Positions 36,045 to 48,860 are shown, numbered from the stretch's first letter. The stretch: DNA of 64,000 nt from Cricetomys ansorgei (GCA_026225945.1 JAMJFZ010001733.1:1-64000), one strand, 5' to 3'. Numbers and translations are program-made. The notes: generated by a model not told the origin, from the letters alone.

Positions 36045-36400
36045 CGTGTATGATGTGGGGCAGGAAGCTCAGGGCATCTCAATCCTAATCAAAGAGCTAC
36101 AAGCACCTAAAGATTGATGAGGGTAGGAAAAATACTCGTCCCAAGGGAAGAGCACACCAATTGGTTGCCCAATAACAAATGCCCAGCCCTGAAAATACAC
36201 ATACAAGTAACATTATACAGACTGAGCAGGCTGTATCTAAGAATATATACGTATGTAACAACTAAAGTAAAAAGAGGCCAGGAATTTGAAGGGGAGCAAG
36301 GGTAGGGCATATGGATGGGTGTGGATGGAGGTAAGTGAAGGGGAAATGAGGTTATTATATTATAATCTCAAAAACAAAAAATAAAAGAGTAGAGGGATGG
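36045..36400 (+). mobile_element. L1 (Lx-type) 3' terminal fragment
   Basis: 'gaagagcacaccaattggtt', 'cattatacagactgagcagg', 'gaatttgaaggggagcaag' and 'tattataatctcaaaaacaa' with an A-rich tail: the same terminal sequence as 26840-27870 and 51150-51800. It directly abuts a different L1 subfamily on its left. Confidence 0.85.
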
Positions 36401-36599
36401 GAAACTATAATCAGGATATATTGTATGAGAAAAATCTATTTTTAATAAAAAAATTTAAAAAATAAACTATTTTTAAGAAGTCAAATTTTTCAGGAAAAAA
36501 TGAAATTCCACTCCAGTATGGTGACAACTCATGTGTAAAAAAAATTAATATTTATAATGGGTTTCAATAAAGAGCAAAGACAACTTTCTGAGATGGAAA

Positions 36600-36900
36600 A
36601 CCTGGATGGCTAGGGCAGAGGGTCTCACCTCACAGGGCTGACTGACCAACCTCAGCCTCTAATGGCTCCCACCAGGAGCACATGACGTCCAGGTATTTTA
36701 TTGAAGGAAAACACTGCCCACTAATACACAGGCCTTAATGCATAATGAATAGAACTTCTACAGTGTACCAACCCCCAACTTCAGCTGGCTGACATGATGC
36801 CCTTTTATAGGCCAGTCAAGTACCTAGGCAAGGTCTTCCCTGACTGGAGCTTAGGCTGAGGGAGGACCCTGTAAATTTCCTCCATTAGCATTAATACAAC
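36600..36900 (-). mobile_element. Possible solo LTR, reverse orientation
   Basis: On the minus strand a TATA-like 'cctataaaagggcatcatg' is followed about 100 bp later by a 'tcaataaaatacc' polyadenylation-like signal. This spacing is typical of an LTR R region. Borders and family are not resolved. Confidence 0.45.
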
Positions 36901-37276
36901 TGGATGCTTTCAACACAAATATCTCAGTGGGCAGAGTCAACGTTAGACTGACAAATGTTTCATTCAAGGACCATTGTGTAGACAAATGCTGGTGCTGCAA
37001 ACTAGCATGCTTTCTGCATTCCAGACCACACCGAGGAAGCGGATTCCAACAGCTAAGAAAGGTGACCTCTGGCAGTGGTTCACGCTGCTGGATAAACAGA
37101 TGCTCACAATTCTTATTACTGCACAGGAGTGCATGTAGCTTTACAATATTTGAGAACAAGTCAAATATACCACAACACTCATGGAAGTGGCAACCTCCTA
37201 ATTTGACAAATTTCAAATGCACAGTATTTCTTGTTGTAGTTTCTGTTCCACTGTCTCTGTGATAATTCAGTCCCAT
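36851..37276 (-). other. Longest open frame in the window (141 codons), unrecognised
   Basis: A 141-codon open frame on the minus strand, matched by an antiparallel 111-codon frame at 36927-37262. The composition is Cys- and His-rich, but I see no zinc-finger spacing, no signal peptide and no membrane segment. No paralogue or splice context is apparent. Its N-terminal end is unique-looking and its C-terminal end runs into the possible LTR. I treat it as a chance open frame. Confidence 0.3.
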
Positions 37277-37987
37277 ACTGTTTCTTATCTGTGTTACTAT
37301 AACAGCTGGCTACAAATGTTTGTATTTCTCTTCCGAAGTTATTTGTATATTTAAAATATTTTACTAGTCTAATTTCTTAGAACAATAAGTAATTATATTT
37401 TCTTTATGAAGATTATTTTATAAAAGTAACTTTGTTACTATAATTAGGCCAAAACATATAGATTAATTAATGATTATCTTATATGAAAATAATAATATGA
37501 TTTCAAAACATTTTGTGCAACTTTTAGTCTCCAAATTTGTTAAATTGGTAAAATGAAAGTAATGGCAAAAGCTATTACTGTAAGTGCATGCTTACAGAAA
37601 GTGAGAGCTGTGCTATTGCTGGCGCCTCGGGGGGGGGAAGGGTCTCTATAATATGAAAAATACACTTCATAGAAGACAGTCAGTGGGACATAAGTGAAAG
37701 TCAGATTAGCTTATATGCAAAAACAGCTGGAAGCCTTCAACTTGAATGAATTCAATACCTTTTTTGGTTATTCCAAGATATATTTATGTGCATTTGAAGT
37801 TATTTTAAATTGTCTCACACACAAAGAAAAAACTGTATGCATTGAGTCTTTCTACAATTAGAAAATCTATATCCACAATTGAAAAATAACTATTGTTTTC
37901 CAAAAGTATTCATTGCATTGAAAACACCTCATTGTAGTTGGGTTTGTTTGTTTATATTTTAATAAAGTCACTTCACTTTATTGTATT
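37277..37987. other. Stretch without recognised features
   Basis: AT-rich sequence with a short G-rich island 'gcctcgggggggggaag' at 37625. No repeat recognised. Confidence 0.4.
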
Positions 37988-38136
37988 ATTTTTTAGACAG
38001 AATCTCAATATGTAATTCTGGCTGGCCTAAAACTTTCTATGTAGACCAGCCTGGCCTAAACTCACAGAGATGGATATCAGTTTGCCCTTGCCTCCCAAGT
38101 CCCAGGATACAAGGCAAATGCCACCATGCTTTCTGT
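37988..38136 (-). mobile_element. B1 SINE, reverse orientation
   Basis: 'attttttagacagaatctc', 'ttctatgtagaccagcctgg', 'ctcacagagatggatatcag', 'cctcccaagtcccaggatac' and 'gccaccatgctt' give the complement of B1 in order. Divergence is moderate and the poly-T end is short. Confidence 0.88.
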
Positions 38137-40019
38137 TCACTGAATAAGTAAACAAATTGTAATGTATACTGGAGGAAGTGGCACTGGGCTAGGAGCTACA
38201 AGTCTAGTAAGTTTTGTTATGAATATTCAGTTCCTTCCTTAGAAGAATACTTAGAGAAGACTCATTGGCTGTGTGTTATGGGGAAATGATTTACATTTCT
38301 AATATTTAAACTTTTCAGTAATGGCTAAAACCAGAAACTTTTATTTTGCTGTTTTGAAGCTATCAAAACTAACAAAAACTCTCCACTACAATGATTGTCA
38401 GAATTTTATCTTCATTTCTGTTATTCTGTTATTATTATCTATGCTAATATGACTTACCTGTTACTAATTATTATATATTTTACTAATTCCCACAAGAACC
38501 ATCCAGTCTGCTGTGTTTCTTCTCCATCAACACTGAGTGAAATGTTCTTAAGTAATACAAAAAACATATGTAGACTAATTTTTGCCAAATACTATACACT
38601 TACATTATTTTATTTCCTAACCAGTAACTAACTAATTTAGAAACAGAATATATTTGATTCATCTTTTAGGGACAAGCCTCCTCTACTTCAGCCCCATTCA
38701 GGTATTGAAAGGCTCCTACCAAGGTGCAGCCTCACCAGGGTTTAGGCCCACACCTGAAGAAACAGGAAAGTCTTATCTTCTGGAAAAACAAAAGTGAAAG
38801 TAAGGAATTAAAATTAAAATTAAAAGCCACAAACTCAGCAAGCTTTTGCTCTCTCCTGATCCTTGACCTGTAATTCTCATTCTAGAATGCTTCAGTGGAA
38901 AATAGTGAACCCATCATGGGAGAAAGAGAACTGTTTTAGAGGTAATTTACAAATGACAATAAAGATGTTTGTACAGGTCCTCAAAGATACAATACAGGAT
39001 AGATACCTTGCCTATATCTGCTTTCTAGTGGATTTTTAAAATTCCCAAACTATCCTATACTTTATCATATATGCTATTTTAATCTGGAAGAAGTTTGATC
39101 TTCTGTGACCTCAACAATATTCCTGGGAATATGAACAACAGTCTGTATTAATTAATGTAAATGGCTCTTGCTGACTTGGTGTGAACTCGTGGGAAATCTA
39201 AAAGAGAAGGGCATTTCTCATTGGCCCCAGCAATAGCCAACCCAAATTGGATTTAGTATCTGGTTTATTAAATAATCAGCATATACCTACACATCATTTA
39301 ATGGGTCCCTTAATTAAGCAAAGAATGTATTTACTGTATCTAGGGCAAATTACTGTTTTTATGACCAACTGGGACCTGCAGGTGATATAATTATAACATT
39401 CTAATAGCATTATAATATTTATCCAGGGAGTCACAGATACGAACTGATTTACTTTCACACAGGAATTATAGTTAAAGCAAATTAGCAGGCTTTAATTTAA
39501 AGTTTTCCCTACACAAAACTTGTGGATAAGTTATATGGAATAATTTTTCTGCCTTAAATAGATTTTTGAGTATTTCAGACTTTAAAAGTTCACTATGTTA
39601 TCCATTAAAATATTACTTTTATATTGAGCTTTTGTATAGCTATTTTAATTTGGCAGAATTAATAATTTTGTGTAAGGGGACAACTTTCTTCCCTAATTGA
39701 GAAGCCCACTTGCTAAGGAGGAAGTTACGTAGCATGTGCTCAGATGGTTTTGATACATATTTGTCAACTTAGTGAATTTGAATTAGCCTAGAGAACAAAC
39801 CCTTAACAGTTTTTCTAGTTGTCCTTTCCATAAATAAACCCAGAAGAAAACAGAGAACCAGCCATCTTTATCCATTAAACCCATATTTCAAAATAAATAA
39901 GAGTAATTCTAGGTCTACTTTAAAACTACAAAGTTACAGACTTCATCCTAGGCAAAGTGTTATTTTTATAATTAAAAATTAAGCCTACTTGTTATTTGTT
40001 CAAATCAGTGTGTAACATT
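38137..40019. other. 1.9 kb stretch without recognised features
   Basis: AT-rich, with one 78-codon open frame (38395-38631, plus) without motifs. No repeat recognised. Confidence 0.4.
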
Positions 40020-40511
40020 CCTGTTTCCCCTTCAGAAGCAGAATTGTTCTTTAATCAGAACAACTGAAGAGCCACAGTCTCTGTGGGAGTAGAGACTGTG
40101 CTCATACGGCATGGATGGGGGAAAGCTTGTGATTTTATGGGGTGAAAAGAGGACTTTGAGCATGGACGGGTCAGGTCCCTACAGTCGCAAAGTTATGTCA
40201 ATCCTCTTATCAGAAGTGTGCCAGAACCTAAAAGCCTTCAGATGTTACAGTGACTCCAACTTCCTGTCCAACGCTTCTCAGTACAACCTTCATTCCAGCT
40301 CTTGAAAACAAATAAAGAGAAAGGGAGGCCATGTATTCTCACACTGGTGACTTCCTGTGTGGGATAATAAAGTAGAGGGGGCGCTAAACTTCGTCTCCAA
40401 AATCTAAGGGGGCATCATCATAGGTCAGATTATTTTCATATAGCAGGAGGAGAGTTTTAACTTGACTGGCCGCAGCAGACCTTCTATTGCACTCCTAGAG
40501 AAGCATTTTTT

Positions 40512-40688
40512 CATTTACTAATTTACTTTATGTGCATTGGTGTTTTGCCTGCATATGTCTGTGTGTGGGTGTTAGAACTAGAGTTATAGCTAGTTTTGAG
40601 CGGCCATGTGGGTGCTAAGCATTGAACCCAGGTCCTTCTGGAAGAGCAACTAGTGCTCTTAACCACTAAGCCATCTCTGCAGCTCCAA
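40512..40688 (-). mobile_element. B3 SINE, reverse orientation, inside the retroviral remnant
   Basis: 'tactttatgtgcattggtgt', 'ttttgcctgcatatgtctgt', 'tgagcggccatgtgggtgct', 'attgaacccaggtccttctg' and 'ctcttaaccactaagccatc' make the complement of a near full-length B3. Confidence 0.9.
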
Positions 40689-41316
40689 GAAACATTTTTA
40701 AAATAGCTAGTTAGACAGGGACTACAGTAAGAGAAGAGCAAAGATTAGGGAATTTACTAGGGGACACAGGCAGGTAACCTTGTCCTAATGTGGACAGCAG
40801 CGATTAATCCAGGAGAAACGACCGTAAAATGTCTAAAAGACAGAGTGAAAATGTAAGTGTGAAGGTAATAGGGGGAGTGGGGGGATCAAGGGAGGCCGGG
40901 TTTGAGGTCAAAAGCCCATCCATAGGAAAGAAAGTGTCATAGACGCTTTGTGCACAAGTAGCATTGTTCCTGAAAAGGACAGGAATCTCATACCCAGCAA
41001 TAGCCAGATACAATCCTCTTTAATTTTTAGAGTGCCCCAATAGCCAAAGAATCGAGATGGTCCTGAAGAATGCTAAGCTGATCTGAAATTTCCTTAAGAT
41101 TTTCTGAGAGACAGTGAGGACACAGAGGTTAATCGATACAAAGTAGCCTTCATTTCAACTGCTTTAGTTCTGAGTCCCGAAGAAGAATAAAATGTCCAGA
41201 ATGACAAGAAAAGAGGAGTGAGCTGGATGGCCCATTAGTCCCTTTTCAGAGGTCACCCAAAGTGCTTTTGGGAGTTTTAATAGGGCCCAGATCTCTCTTA
41301 ACTGCTTCAAGCTTCA

Positions 41317-41332
41317 AAAAAAAAAAAAAAGT
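41317..41332. repeat. Poly-A run
   Basis: About 15 consecutive A within the retroviral remnant. Confidence 0.9.
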
Positions 41333-42400
41333 GATGCAGAAAGTTCGGTAGTTAGAGTGCTTCAGAGGACAGTCCGTCTCAGAGCCCACAGTAAAACTTA
41401 ACAGATGGCAACCCAGAGCATAAAACAGCCATTTGGTTACAGGCACATCCTTGGAGTGGCATCTGTAACATACAAATGCGTGAGACTGCTATGACTACTG
41501 TAATCCCTACTAAGGGTGTAGTTAAGAAAATAGTAAAATTCCTTGGCAGGCTTTCTCATAGATGTTAGCAAGACTGGTGATTTTTGCCAGTGTTGTGGAT
41601 TACAAGATGAAAGACCATTTGGTTTGACAAGACAGTCTGAGGCATTTTTCATTGACCAGTCTTAGCTCAGAATCAGCCATTGGAGCTCCTAGATTACAAT
41701 TTTGTGAGGAACATTAAGGAAAGAATCAACGAAGAAAAAAAATTTAACTACATGATTAACATAAATTTTCTTTAGTAAGGTGAAATATAATTGTACAGCT
41801 AGCTGGACCTTGTACCAGAACCCTATAGATTGATAAGGTAACCGTGTTATCAGCTGTATGTTACATCAGACTCCTGCATAAGGAGCAAGCACCTGAAAGC
41901 TTTAGAAGAGAAGAGAGTTAGGTGTGGAGATTGGACACTGTGTTTATGATGAGTCTAGTCCAGTAGACAAATGGAGACGGGATGGGCCCCAGATCTGGAG
42001 ATCAGAAGATAATGAGAGAGAAAGAGAGTATGGCATATGGTGAGAAAGAGAGAGAGGAGGACAGTTGAGAGAAAAGACTCAAACCGAGTTTACATGGCCT
42101 CCTGAAAACCCAGAGGTTTCAAACTGTGACTGGAAGCTGTTAATCCCTAGTAGGCTAAATGGGCAGCCATGTTCATGATGAGATGGGTCTCAGAGAAGAG
42201 AGGAAGAAGGGTGAGGGGAGATAGAAGAAGTTTCACAGGAAGGTACACTGCGGTTTAAGACTCCCAAAATCCACCCGATTTGGGGCACCAAATATCAGAT
42301 TCAGATTAATGGGAGCAATAAGAGAAAGTAGACAGGCATCTCCAGAATCGGAATTGCTTTTTAACTAGAACAACCCTGTGGGAGTAGAGACTGTGATATA

Positions 42401-43516
42401 ACGTTCTTTATAAACTGTATCTCAATAGATGTTTGTGCTTATTTTAGTGATATTTAATATACTTGTTAATTATTAATTACTGACCAATCAAGCCAAAGTG
42501 TATTCGTCCCATTCCAGTACACCAGACCAACTCTTCTTCACTCCAAGTTTAAATGAGACTTGAGATATGCAGGGCAGTATGGCCAAAGATACTCTTGGAT
42601 ATTATTCTATTGGGTCTGACAAAAAGTGGGAGTCTGTATAATTAAATTATCTTTCACTTGCAGCCTCTATGCTTATCTTAGAGGCACTTCTAAAATAAAT
42701 TTTGGAAAAGCAGCACCAAAAAAGAGAAGTCAACTACCTCAGAGGTGGCTTATGACAGCTTACTGCTGTTGACCTTACATGATGACTTAAAAGTATCATT
42801 ACTCTCCAATGAAAATGTAGAAAACATGCGTATATTATTTTCTGTTTATACTCAGTTTAGTTTTACTCTTGATTACATTAGAGATCTGAACTTAGGTGTG
42901 GATGATGCTCTCCTGGAGAAAAATAATCTAATTTAATCAAAAAGGCTGCTTGAAATTAGAAACTTTAACTTTCAAGAGGCAATAATGAAAGCAGATGCCA
43001 TGTGAAGGTAAAAATGACAAAAGTTTGAAAACTATGTTAAGAGACAGATACAGTCAAACTATGTCATCCTGAGACCCTGATATGTTTTCCACCTTTTTAG
43101 ACTTGTCTGCCTGAGACATGAACTAGAAATTAAATATCATTAAAATTCAATATGCATCTCATACTAGATGTTGACTCTGTGTTTAATACTAATCCTTGCT
43201 AAAATTTTGCATGGTATTTTTATATAATTTCAAAAGGTTTCTATGTGCTTTCAAAGTAAGGATTTTCTATTTTCTGTTTCCAAATCATTACTACCAATAA
43301 AACATACAAGGAAATAAAAAATATGAGCATTTAATGAGAACTAGGTCATTAAAATTCATGATAACAGGTAATAGTATTCAACAAATTTCTTGAACCTTCC
43401 ATTTGCTTTCATAATTCAGATGATAATTATAAATAAGCAGAAAAAGTTAATAAAATAAATAGCACCCACATGATACAAACACTAGCTAAGGAGAGAGAGA
43501 ACAAAGAACATGCACA
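42401..43516. other. Stretch without recognised features
   Basis: A 63-codon open frame (42745-42936, plus) is unrecognised. No repeats seen. Confidence 0.4.
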
Positions 43517-43536
43517 CTACCACCACCACCACCACC
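43517..43536. repeat. (CCA)n microsatellite
   Basis: Six to seven CCA units. Confidence 0.85.
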
Positions 43537-44279
43537 CCCATGACACAGAAAGAGACAAAAAGAATTTGCACTCCATGAAAATCTGTCATATGAATTATGT
43601 TGCTTTCTGAGACCTCTAGATGTCAGGAAGTTGACATTAGCACAAGTTTCCTAGATGCCAACATTTGCCGGTGACTTAACAATGCTTCATGACGGTACTG
43701 TCATCACTCCATCGAGAACCAAGTGTAACATTAAGGTTACAGGAAACACGTCGCTTAGATTCCGGGACAGAATAACAGACAAAACAAGCTCTAATGTAAC
43801 AGAGGCCTGATTCAGTCGTGAGCTTATGCCAAGCACTGTGGTGGGTGGAGGAGCAGGACTTTGAAATGAAATATGATTGTGATGGTAGATAACAAGAAAA
43901 TTCAAGGGAGAACAGAATGTTATTAGGTCAGTAATTGAACAAGAAAAATCACATCTTAAGATAAAATGGTTTTGTTGTCCAATAAAATTCACTTTAAAAC
44001 TCAAGCATTGAATACTTTGAGTCTGTAAATTGGGAGTTTTATATGATGTTTGTTTCTTTGAAATAAAGCTTCAATAAAAACTGTGTACAATGACCATTTC
44101 AAAAATGGTTGCAAAGAACTATTTTAACTTTAAACTGTCTTCAGATCAGGAACGATTCCCTTGTTAAATAATTGGTAGTATTTTAAGTGAAGCTATTATC
44201 ATAAGAAGCTTCACAAATGAATATAAACAGGGTATTACCTCTGAAGACTGCTTTTTAAAAACCTGTCAAATGTTCTTTC
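43537..44279. other. Stretch without recognised features
   Basis: Contains a 105-codon minus-strand open frame (43687-44004) with no recognisable domain or splice context. No repeats seen. Confidence 0.4.
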
Positions 44280-44440
44280 TTTCCAGTCTTTTCACTGAGT
44301 GAGTTATTTCCGCAATGAGCAATTTATGCATCTGTATCTTCATTTTCTAGGCTCTAAAATGGCAATAATTTTCTGATTTCAGATCTTTTGAAGAGGTATA
44401 CTTAATATGTCAGGTATAAAATAGATTGATAAGCATTAAC
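44280..44440 (+). mobile_element. Probable MIR relic
   Basis: 'tcttcattttctaggctcta' followed by 'aaaatggcaataattttc' and 'atcttttgaagagg' resembles the 3' half of the ancient mammalian MIR SINE (consensus 'cctcatctgtaaaatggggataa'). Heavily diverged. Confidence 0.45.
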
Positions 44441-44464
44441 AGCTCTGGGTTATAATTATTAGAA

Positions 44465-44540
44465 TATGATCATAGAATTATTGAATCTTAAAGTTGGAAA
44501 AGTATTCATCATGATCATTTCCACCTGGGAAACAATACAG
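44465..44540 (+). mobile_element. Ancient mammalian repeat relic
   Basis: 'atcatagaattattgaatct', 'taaagttggaaaag' and 'catcatgatcatttccacct' match the layout of an ancient mammalian repeat consensus (CR1/L3- or MIR3-like, 'agaatcttagagttggaagg...'). It is short; the family is uncertain. Confidence 0.45.
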
Positions 44541-45228
44541 GTAAACGGCACTATACAGGAGCAAGAGGCCTAGAAAGATGAGTATTTGGTTATCATTAAT
44601 GTGTTCTATAAGCTTAAATTAATATTTATTCATCATAAAATTAACCATAGTAAAGAAATGCTTTATGAGGGTGTTATGTTGTGGTAACAAATCTACAGGC
44701 TTTAATCATGGTTTAACAAGCTGTTTATCACCCATATAAACAATAGCAGTTTCAAGGAATAACATCCTTAACAACCCTCTTCCATGTGTTACATGTTGCT
44801 ACTGCTATGTTGAAATTATGTTCAGGTATATAGCACTCCGGGATCCAGGTTTCTGAAAATCAGAAACCAAATGCTTCAGCATATGATTCATACCCACCAT
44901 CTCTGCTTCCAATCCATGGGAGAGTTCTAGAAATCTGACTCACCTAAGAACAAAACATCAGAGAACTACAATTCTCTTCTCTGGCTATAAAAATAAATAT
45001 ATGGGTTTGACCATAGAAGCCAGTTTCTACCACAGAGAAATTGGTATTAGTCAAAGGGAGATTCCAGAAAATTATGATAGATATTGCCAAATTAACTTCT
45101 GAAGATAGTAATAACTTCTGTGGCATCAAAGTGCACTGCAGTAGAGATTGTAGTACTCTCATTGAAAGCTTCTAGGTCCTTTCACATATTGTGTTTATCC
45201 TGAAATTTAGGCTACACTTAAGGAATTT
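44541..45228. other. Stretch without recognised features
   Basis: Contains a perfect 9-bp hairpin with 3-nt loop at 44848-44868 (GGTTTCTGA / TCAGAAACC). No gene or repeat recognised. Confidence 0.4.
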
Positions 45229-45249
45229 AAGAAGTTTTGAGTTTAGGAA

Positions 45250-45820
45250 GCCTCCACCACCACACTCCATACCCAGAATTCCCATATCCTCCTCCAGGGT
45301 CTAGCCTCTGAGTACCCCCATCACTCATTTGTTTTTCCATAAGCAATTAGACCTAGCCAGGGCCCCACATCCCTTGTTCCAATCTAGTCCCTCACCTCAA
45401 CAAGCCTATGTGTTTCTGCTAGGACATGCTCTACCTGCATCCACTCACAGGACATTTTGTTCCATTTCCACCACACCAATCCATACCCAGACTTACCAGT
45501 TCTTCCTCCAGATTTATCCTTGGTAATATATTCTGAGCCATAGCCTTCTCCTACTAACCTGTCTGTGCTGCAGCCAAGCTCTTAGCTCCCAACAGGAGCC
45601 ACCCTACCTGCAACGACTTATATGTCCCTATTGGGTTGCTTCCACCAACACACTTCATATTCAAGCTTCACATGTCCTCCCAGGGTCTAATTAATACCCT
45701 GATATTCTCATCTCCACCTTTTCTACAACTCACCAGATTTAGACTGAGTTCTACAGCCATTGCAGCAGCCTAGTCTGGCATTCCCTGCCTTCAAGTAGAG
45801 AAGCTCTAGGCTTGAGCCAG
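45250..45820 (+). repeat. Monomer-like units in the L1 5' region
   Basis: 'tccacca...ca.t.cat' followed by 'tcctcc..gg.t' recurs at about 45252, 45466 and 45640. 'ctacctgca' followed by a similar stretch recurs at about 45431 and 45605. Spacing is roughly 174-214 bp. Rodent L1s often carry tandem 5' UTR monomers of about 200 bp that act as promoter, so this may be a decayed monomer array. Confidence 0.5.
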
Positions 45821-46812
45821 GATCCCCCTACCTATCCCATGAACTACAAAACACTTCTAGGTCATATCTGACCTTTCCATTCAGACCAATTGACCGCCAC
45901 ACTTCCAGCTTGGTAAAGGAAGTATTTCTTGTATACTAGCCTAATCCCCTCTGTCCATCTGACTTTATTCCACTTAAGCCATTTCTAACCTCTATACTCA
46001 ACCCCACACCATATTTTCTCTTCTCTACAAACCTTTTTTATCCATAAAAACTCAAAAATAACAAAATAAATCCAAATACCCAAATCTCTCCGCAGGAATA
46101 CCAACAATATGAAACACAAAACTATTATTTTCTCTCCAAAACCTACCAGTCCTGTAGAAATCCATGCCAATGAGAATTACATAAACAAACTCCAGGACAC
46201 AGAATTTAAAAGAGCAATCATAAGCCTTATCAGATAACTCAAAGAAAACACAAAGAAACAGCTAAATGAAATCAAGGAAAAAGAGCTTAAAAATAATAAA
46301 TGCCAGAATTATGTCCAAGAAAACACAAACATAGGTTGATGGAAATGATGAAGACAATCTAAGACTTAAGAATGGAATTCAATCAGAGGATAGAAACATT
46401 GAAGAGGACTTAAGTTAAAATGAAGATGGAATTGAAAAAAAAATTATCCCAATAAGAAAACACAAAAGAAAGCCTTACAAGTAGAATAAATCAAGCTGAC
46501 AAAAGAATATCAGGTCCCAAACATAAAATAAAGGATATAGAACAAATAAGCAAAGAACATAAAAACATGTTTTTAAAAACACAAGAAAGGATCACTCAGG
46601 AAATGTAGGACAACACGAATAAACCAAACTTATGAATTATAGGCATAGAAGGGGGAAAAGCATTCCAAGTCGATGACATAGAGCAGATATTCAACAAGAT
46701 CATAGAAGAAAAATTCTCCAGACTAAGGAAAGACACAACTATTCAGATACAAGGAGCATACAGAACACCAAATAGACAACACCAGAAAAGAAAATCTCCA
46801 TGCATATCATAA

Positions 46813-46817
46813 AACAC

Positions 46818-46856
<39 letters not shown>

Positions 46857-46872
46857 GTATATATATATATAA
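46813..46872. repeat. (TA)n microsatellite inside L1 ORF1 region
   Basis: TA units with single TACATA and TGTG interruptions. It splits the ORF1-like part. Confidence 0.95.
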
Positions 46873-48689
46873 TGAAAGCTTTAAGAAAAAAAACTCACTT
46901 ACAAAGGAAAACTCAGCAGAATAACAGCTAATTTCTCAGTATAAACTTTGAAAGCCAGAAGAGCCTGGAGCAATGCATTTCAAGACCTTAAAGACTGAAA
47001 CAGCCAATCTAAAATAATATACCCAGAAAAACTATTTGCAATTGAAGGAGAAAGAAAAAGAAATCCACAACATAAATAGCCTAAAAGCTTTATCCCAACA
47101 AACCAATCCTAAGGAAAATACAGAAAGAATTATTTCCAGCTGAAGAGATGAATTAACATAGCAGAGAGACTGTGGGGGAAAAACACAGAGCTATAATGAT
47201 TAAACCACAAAATACCACTGAGAACACACAAAAATGATTTCAATATGTGAAAAAATCAAACACGCATTTCAATAATTTTAAAATCAATGGCCTCTAATCA
47301 AATGACACAGACATACTCAATAGATCAAGAAACAAAATTCCTCTATCTGCTGCCTACAAGAAACACATCTTAGTTTTAAAGAGAGGCCGCAGCTTAGGTT
47401 AAAAATATAGATAAAATTACTCTAATCAAATGGGACTCGGAAACAAGCAGGAATCACTGCCCTAATATCTGACAAATAGACTTCAAACTAAAACTAACCA
47501 GAAGATAAGAGGGAAACTTCATTCTAATCAAGGGAACAGTTAACCAAAAGGCATCACTGTCCTAAACGTATTTGCACCAAACTCTGGGCATCCAACATTA
47601 TTAAAAAATCTATCCTGGAATTTAAGACACAAACCAACATCAATCTATTAATAGTAAATGTTTTCAACACCCCACATTCTCCAGTAGGCAGAACATCTGG
47701 ACAACAAATAAACAGAAAAATATTAGATTTAATTGACATCATGAATCAAATGGTCTTAATGGTTACCTACAGAATATTCTATCCAAACACCAAAGAAAAC
47801 ATATTCTACACAACAGCACATAAAAGGTTTTCAAAAATAGACCATATCCTTGGGGGAAAAAAAACCTTTACAAATTCAAAAAGATTGAAATTTCTCCTAT
47901 CTTAGCACAACTCAATAGAACTTAAAATTGACAGCCAAAAACAAAAAAAAATTTAGTAAATATGCAAAACCATGAAAATTAAGCAAGACATTACTAAATA
48001 ATGACTAAGTCAGTTAGGAAATCAAGAAAGACACGAAAACTTTCATGGAACTAAATAAAAACACAACACAACAGAATTTCTGAGACACATTGAAAGGAGT
48101 CCTGTGAGTGAAATTTATAGCTCTAAACACCTACCTTAAAAAGTAAGAAAGGTGACAGATAAAAGGCTTAATTATACAACCAAAAAATTTGGAAAAAAAC
48201 AAGAACAAACCAAATCCCAACCCAGGAGATAGCAAGAAATAATAAAAATCAGAGCAGGAATCAACAGAATAGAAAAATAATACAAAGAATCAATGATCTA
48301 AGAGCTGATTCTTTGACAAAATAAACAAAATTAACAGATCTTTGGCCCAACTAACAAAAAGAAAGAAGGAACTGAAATGAATAGACTCATAAATAAACAG
48401 GAAAACAGACAACAGACATTACAACAAACAACAAAGATATTCAAAATATTATAAGGGAATATTTTGAAAGCCTGTACTCCATTAATCTGGAAAACCTGAA
48501 GTAAATGGATGGTTTTTCTGGCTTCACCAAAATTCACCAAAATTAAATCAAAAAGAATTTAACGACCTAAATAAACACATGAGGAGAAGGAAATAGTAAT
48601 AAAATGTATTCCGCCTAAAAGAAGTCCATATGGACCCATTGCTGAATTCTATCAGTCATCTAAAGATCTACAGTCGACTTCTTAAAATG

Positions 48690-48738
48690 CATAGATAGAT
48701 AGATGATAGATAGATAGATAGATGATAGATAGATAGAT

Positions 48739-48791
<53 letters not shown>
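48690..48791. repeat. (GATA)n microsatellite inside L1 ORF2
   Basis: About 25 GATA units with periodic GATG interruptions. L1 ORF2 sequence resumes immediately after it with 'cctcccaaactctttctgtg'. Confidence 0.96.
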
Positions 48792-48860
48792 GAGCCCTCC
48801 CAAACTCTTTCTGTGAAACCAGTATCACTCTAATACCTAAACCAGGCAAATACATTATAA

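Larger units (their letters stand above)
40020..42400 (-). mobile_element. Endogenous retroviral remnant, minus strand
   Basis: A direct repeat (40034-40104 and 42346-42395, sharing 'tgtgggagtagagactgtg') looks like the two LTR ends. Just inside the 42.3 kb copy the minus strand reads TTTGGTGCCCCAAAT near 42280-42294, a TGGTGCC-type primer-binding-site position as in IAP-like class II elements. The interior is broken into short open frames (40804-41013, 41246-41446, 41437-41652, minus), none of which I can assign to a retroviral protein. A B3 SINE is inserted. It is incomplete and non-functional. Confidence 0.55.

Noticed and set aside
43687..44004. 105-codon minus-strand open frame
   Set aside because: No domain, no signal peptide, no homologous frame nearby. 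Chance open frames of this size are expected in 64 kb.
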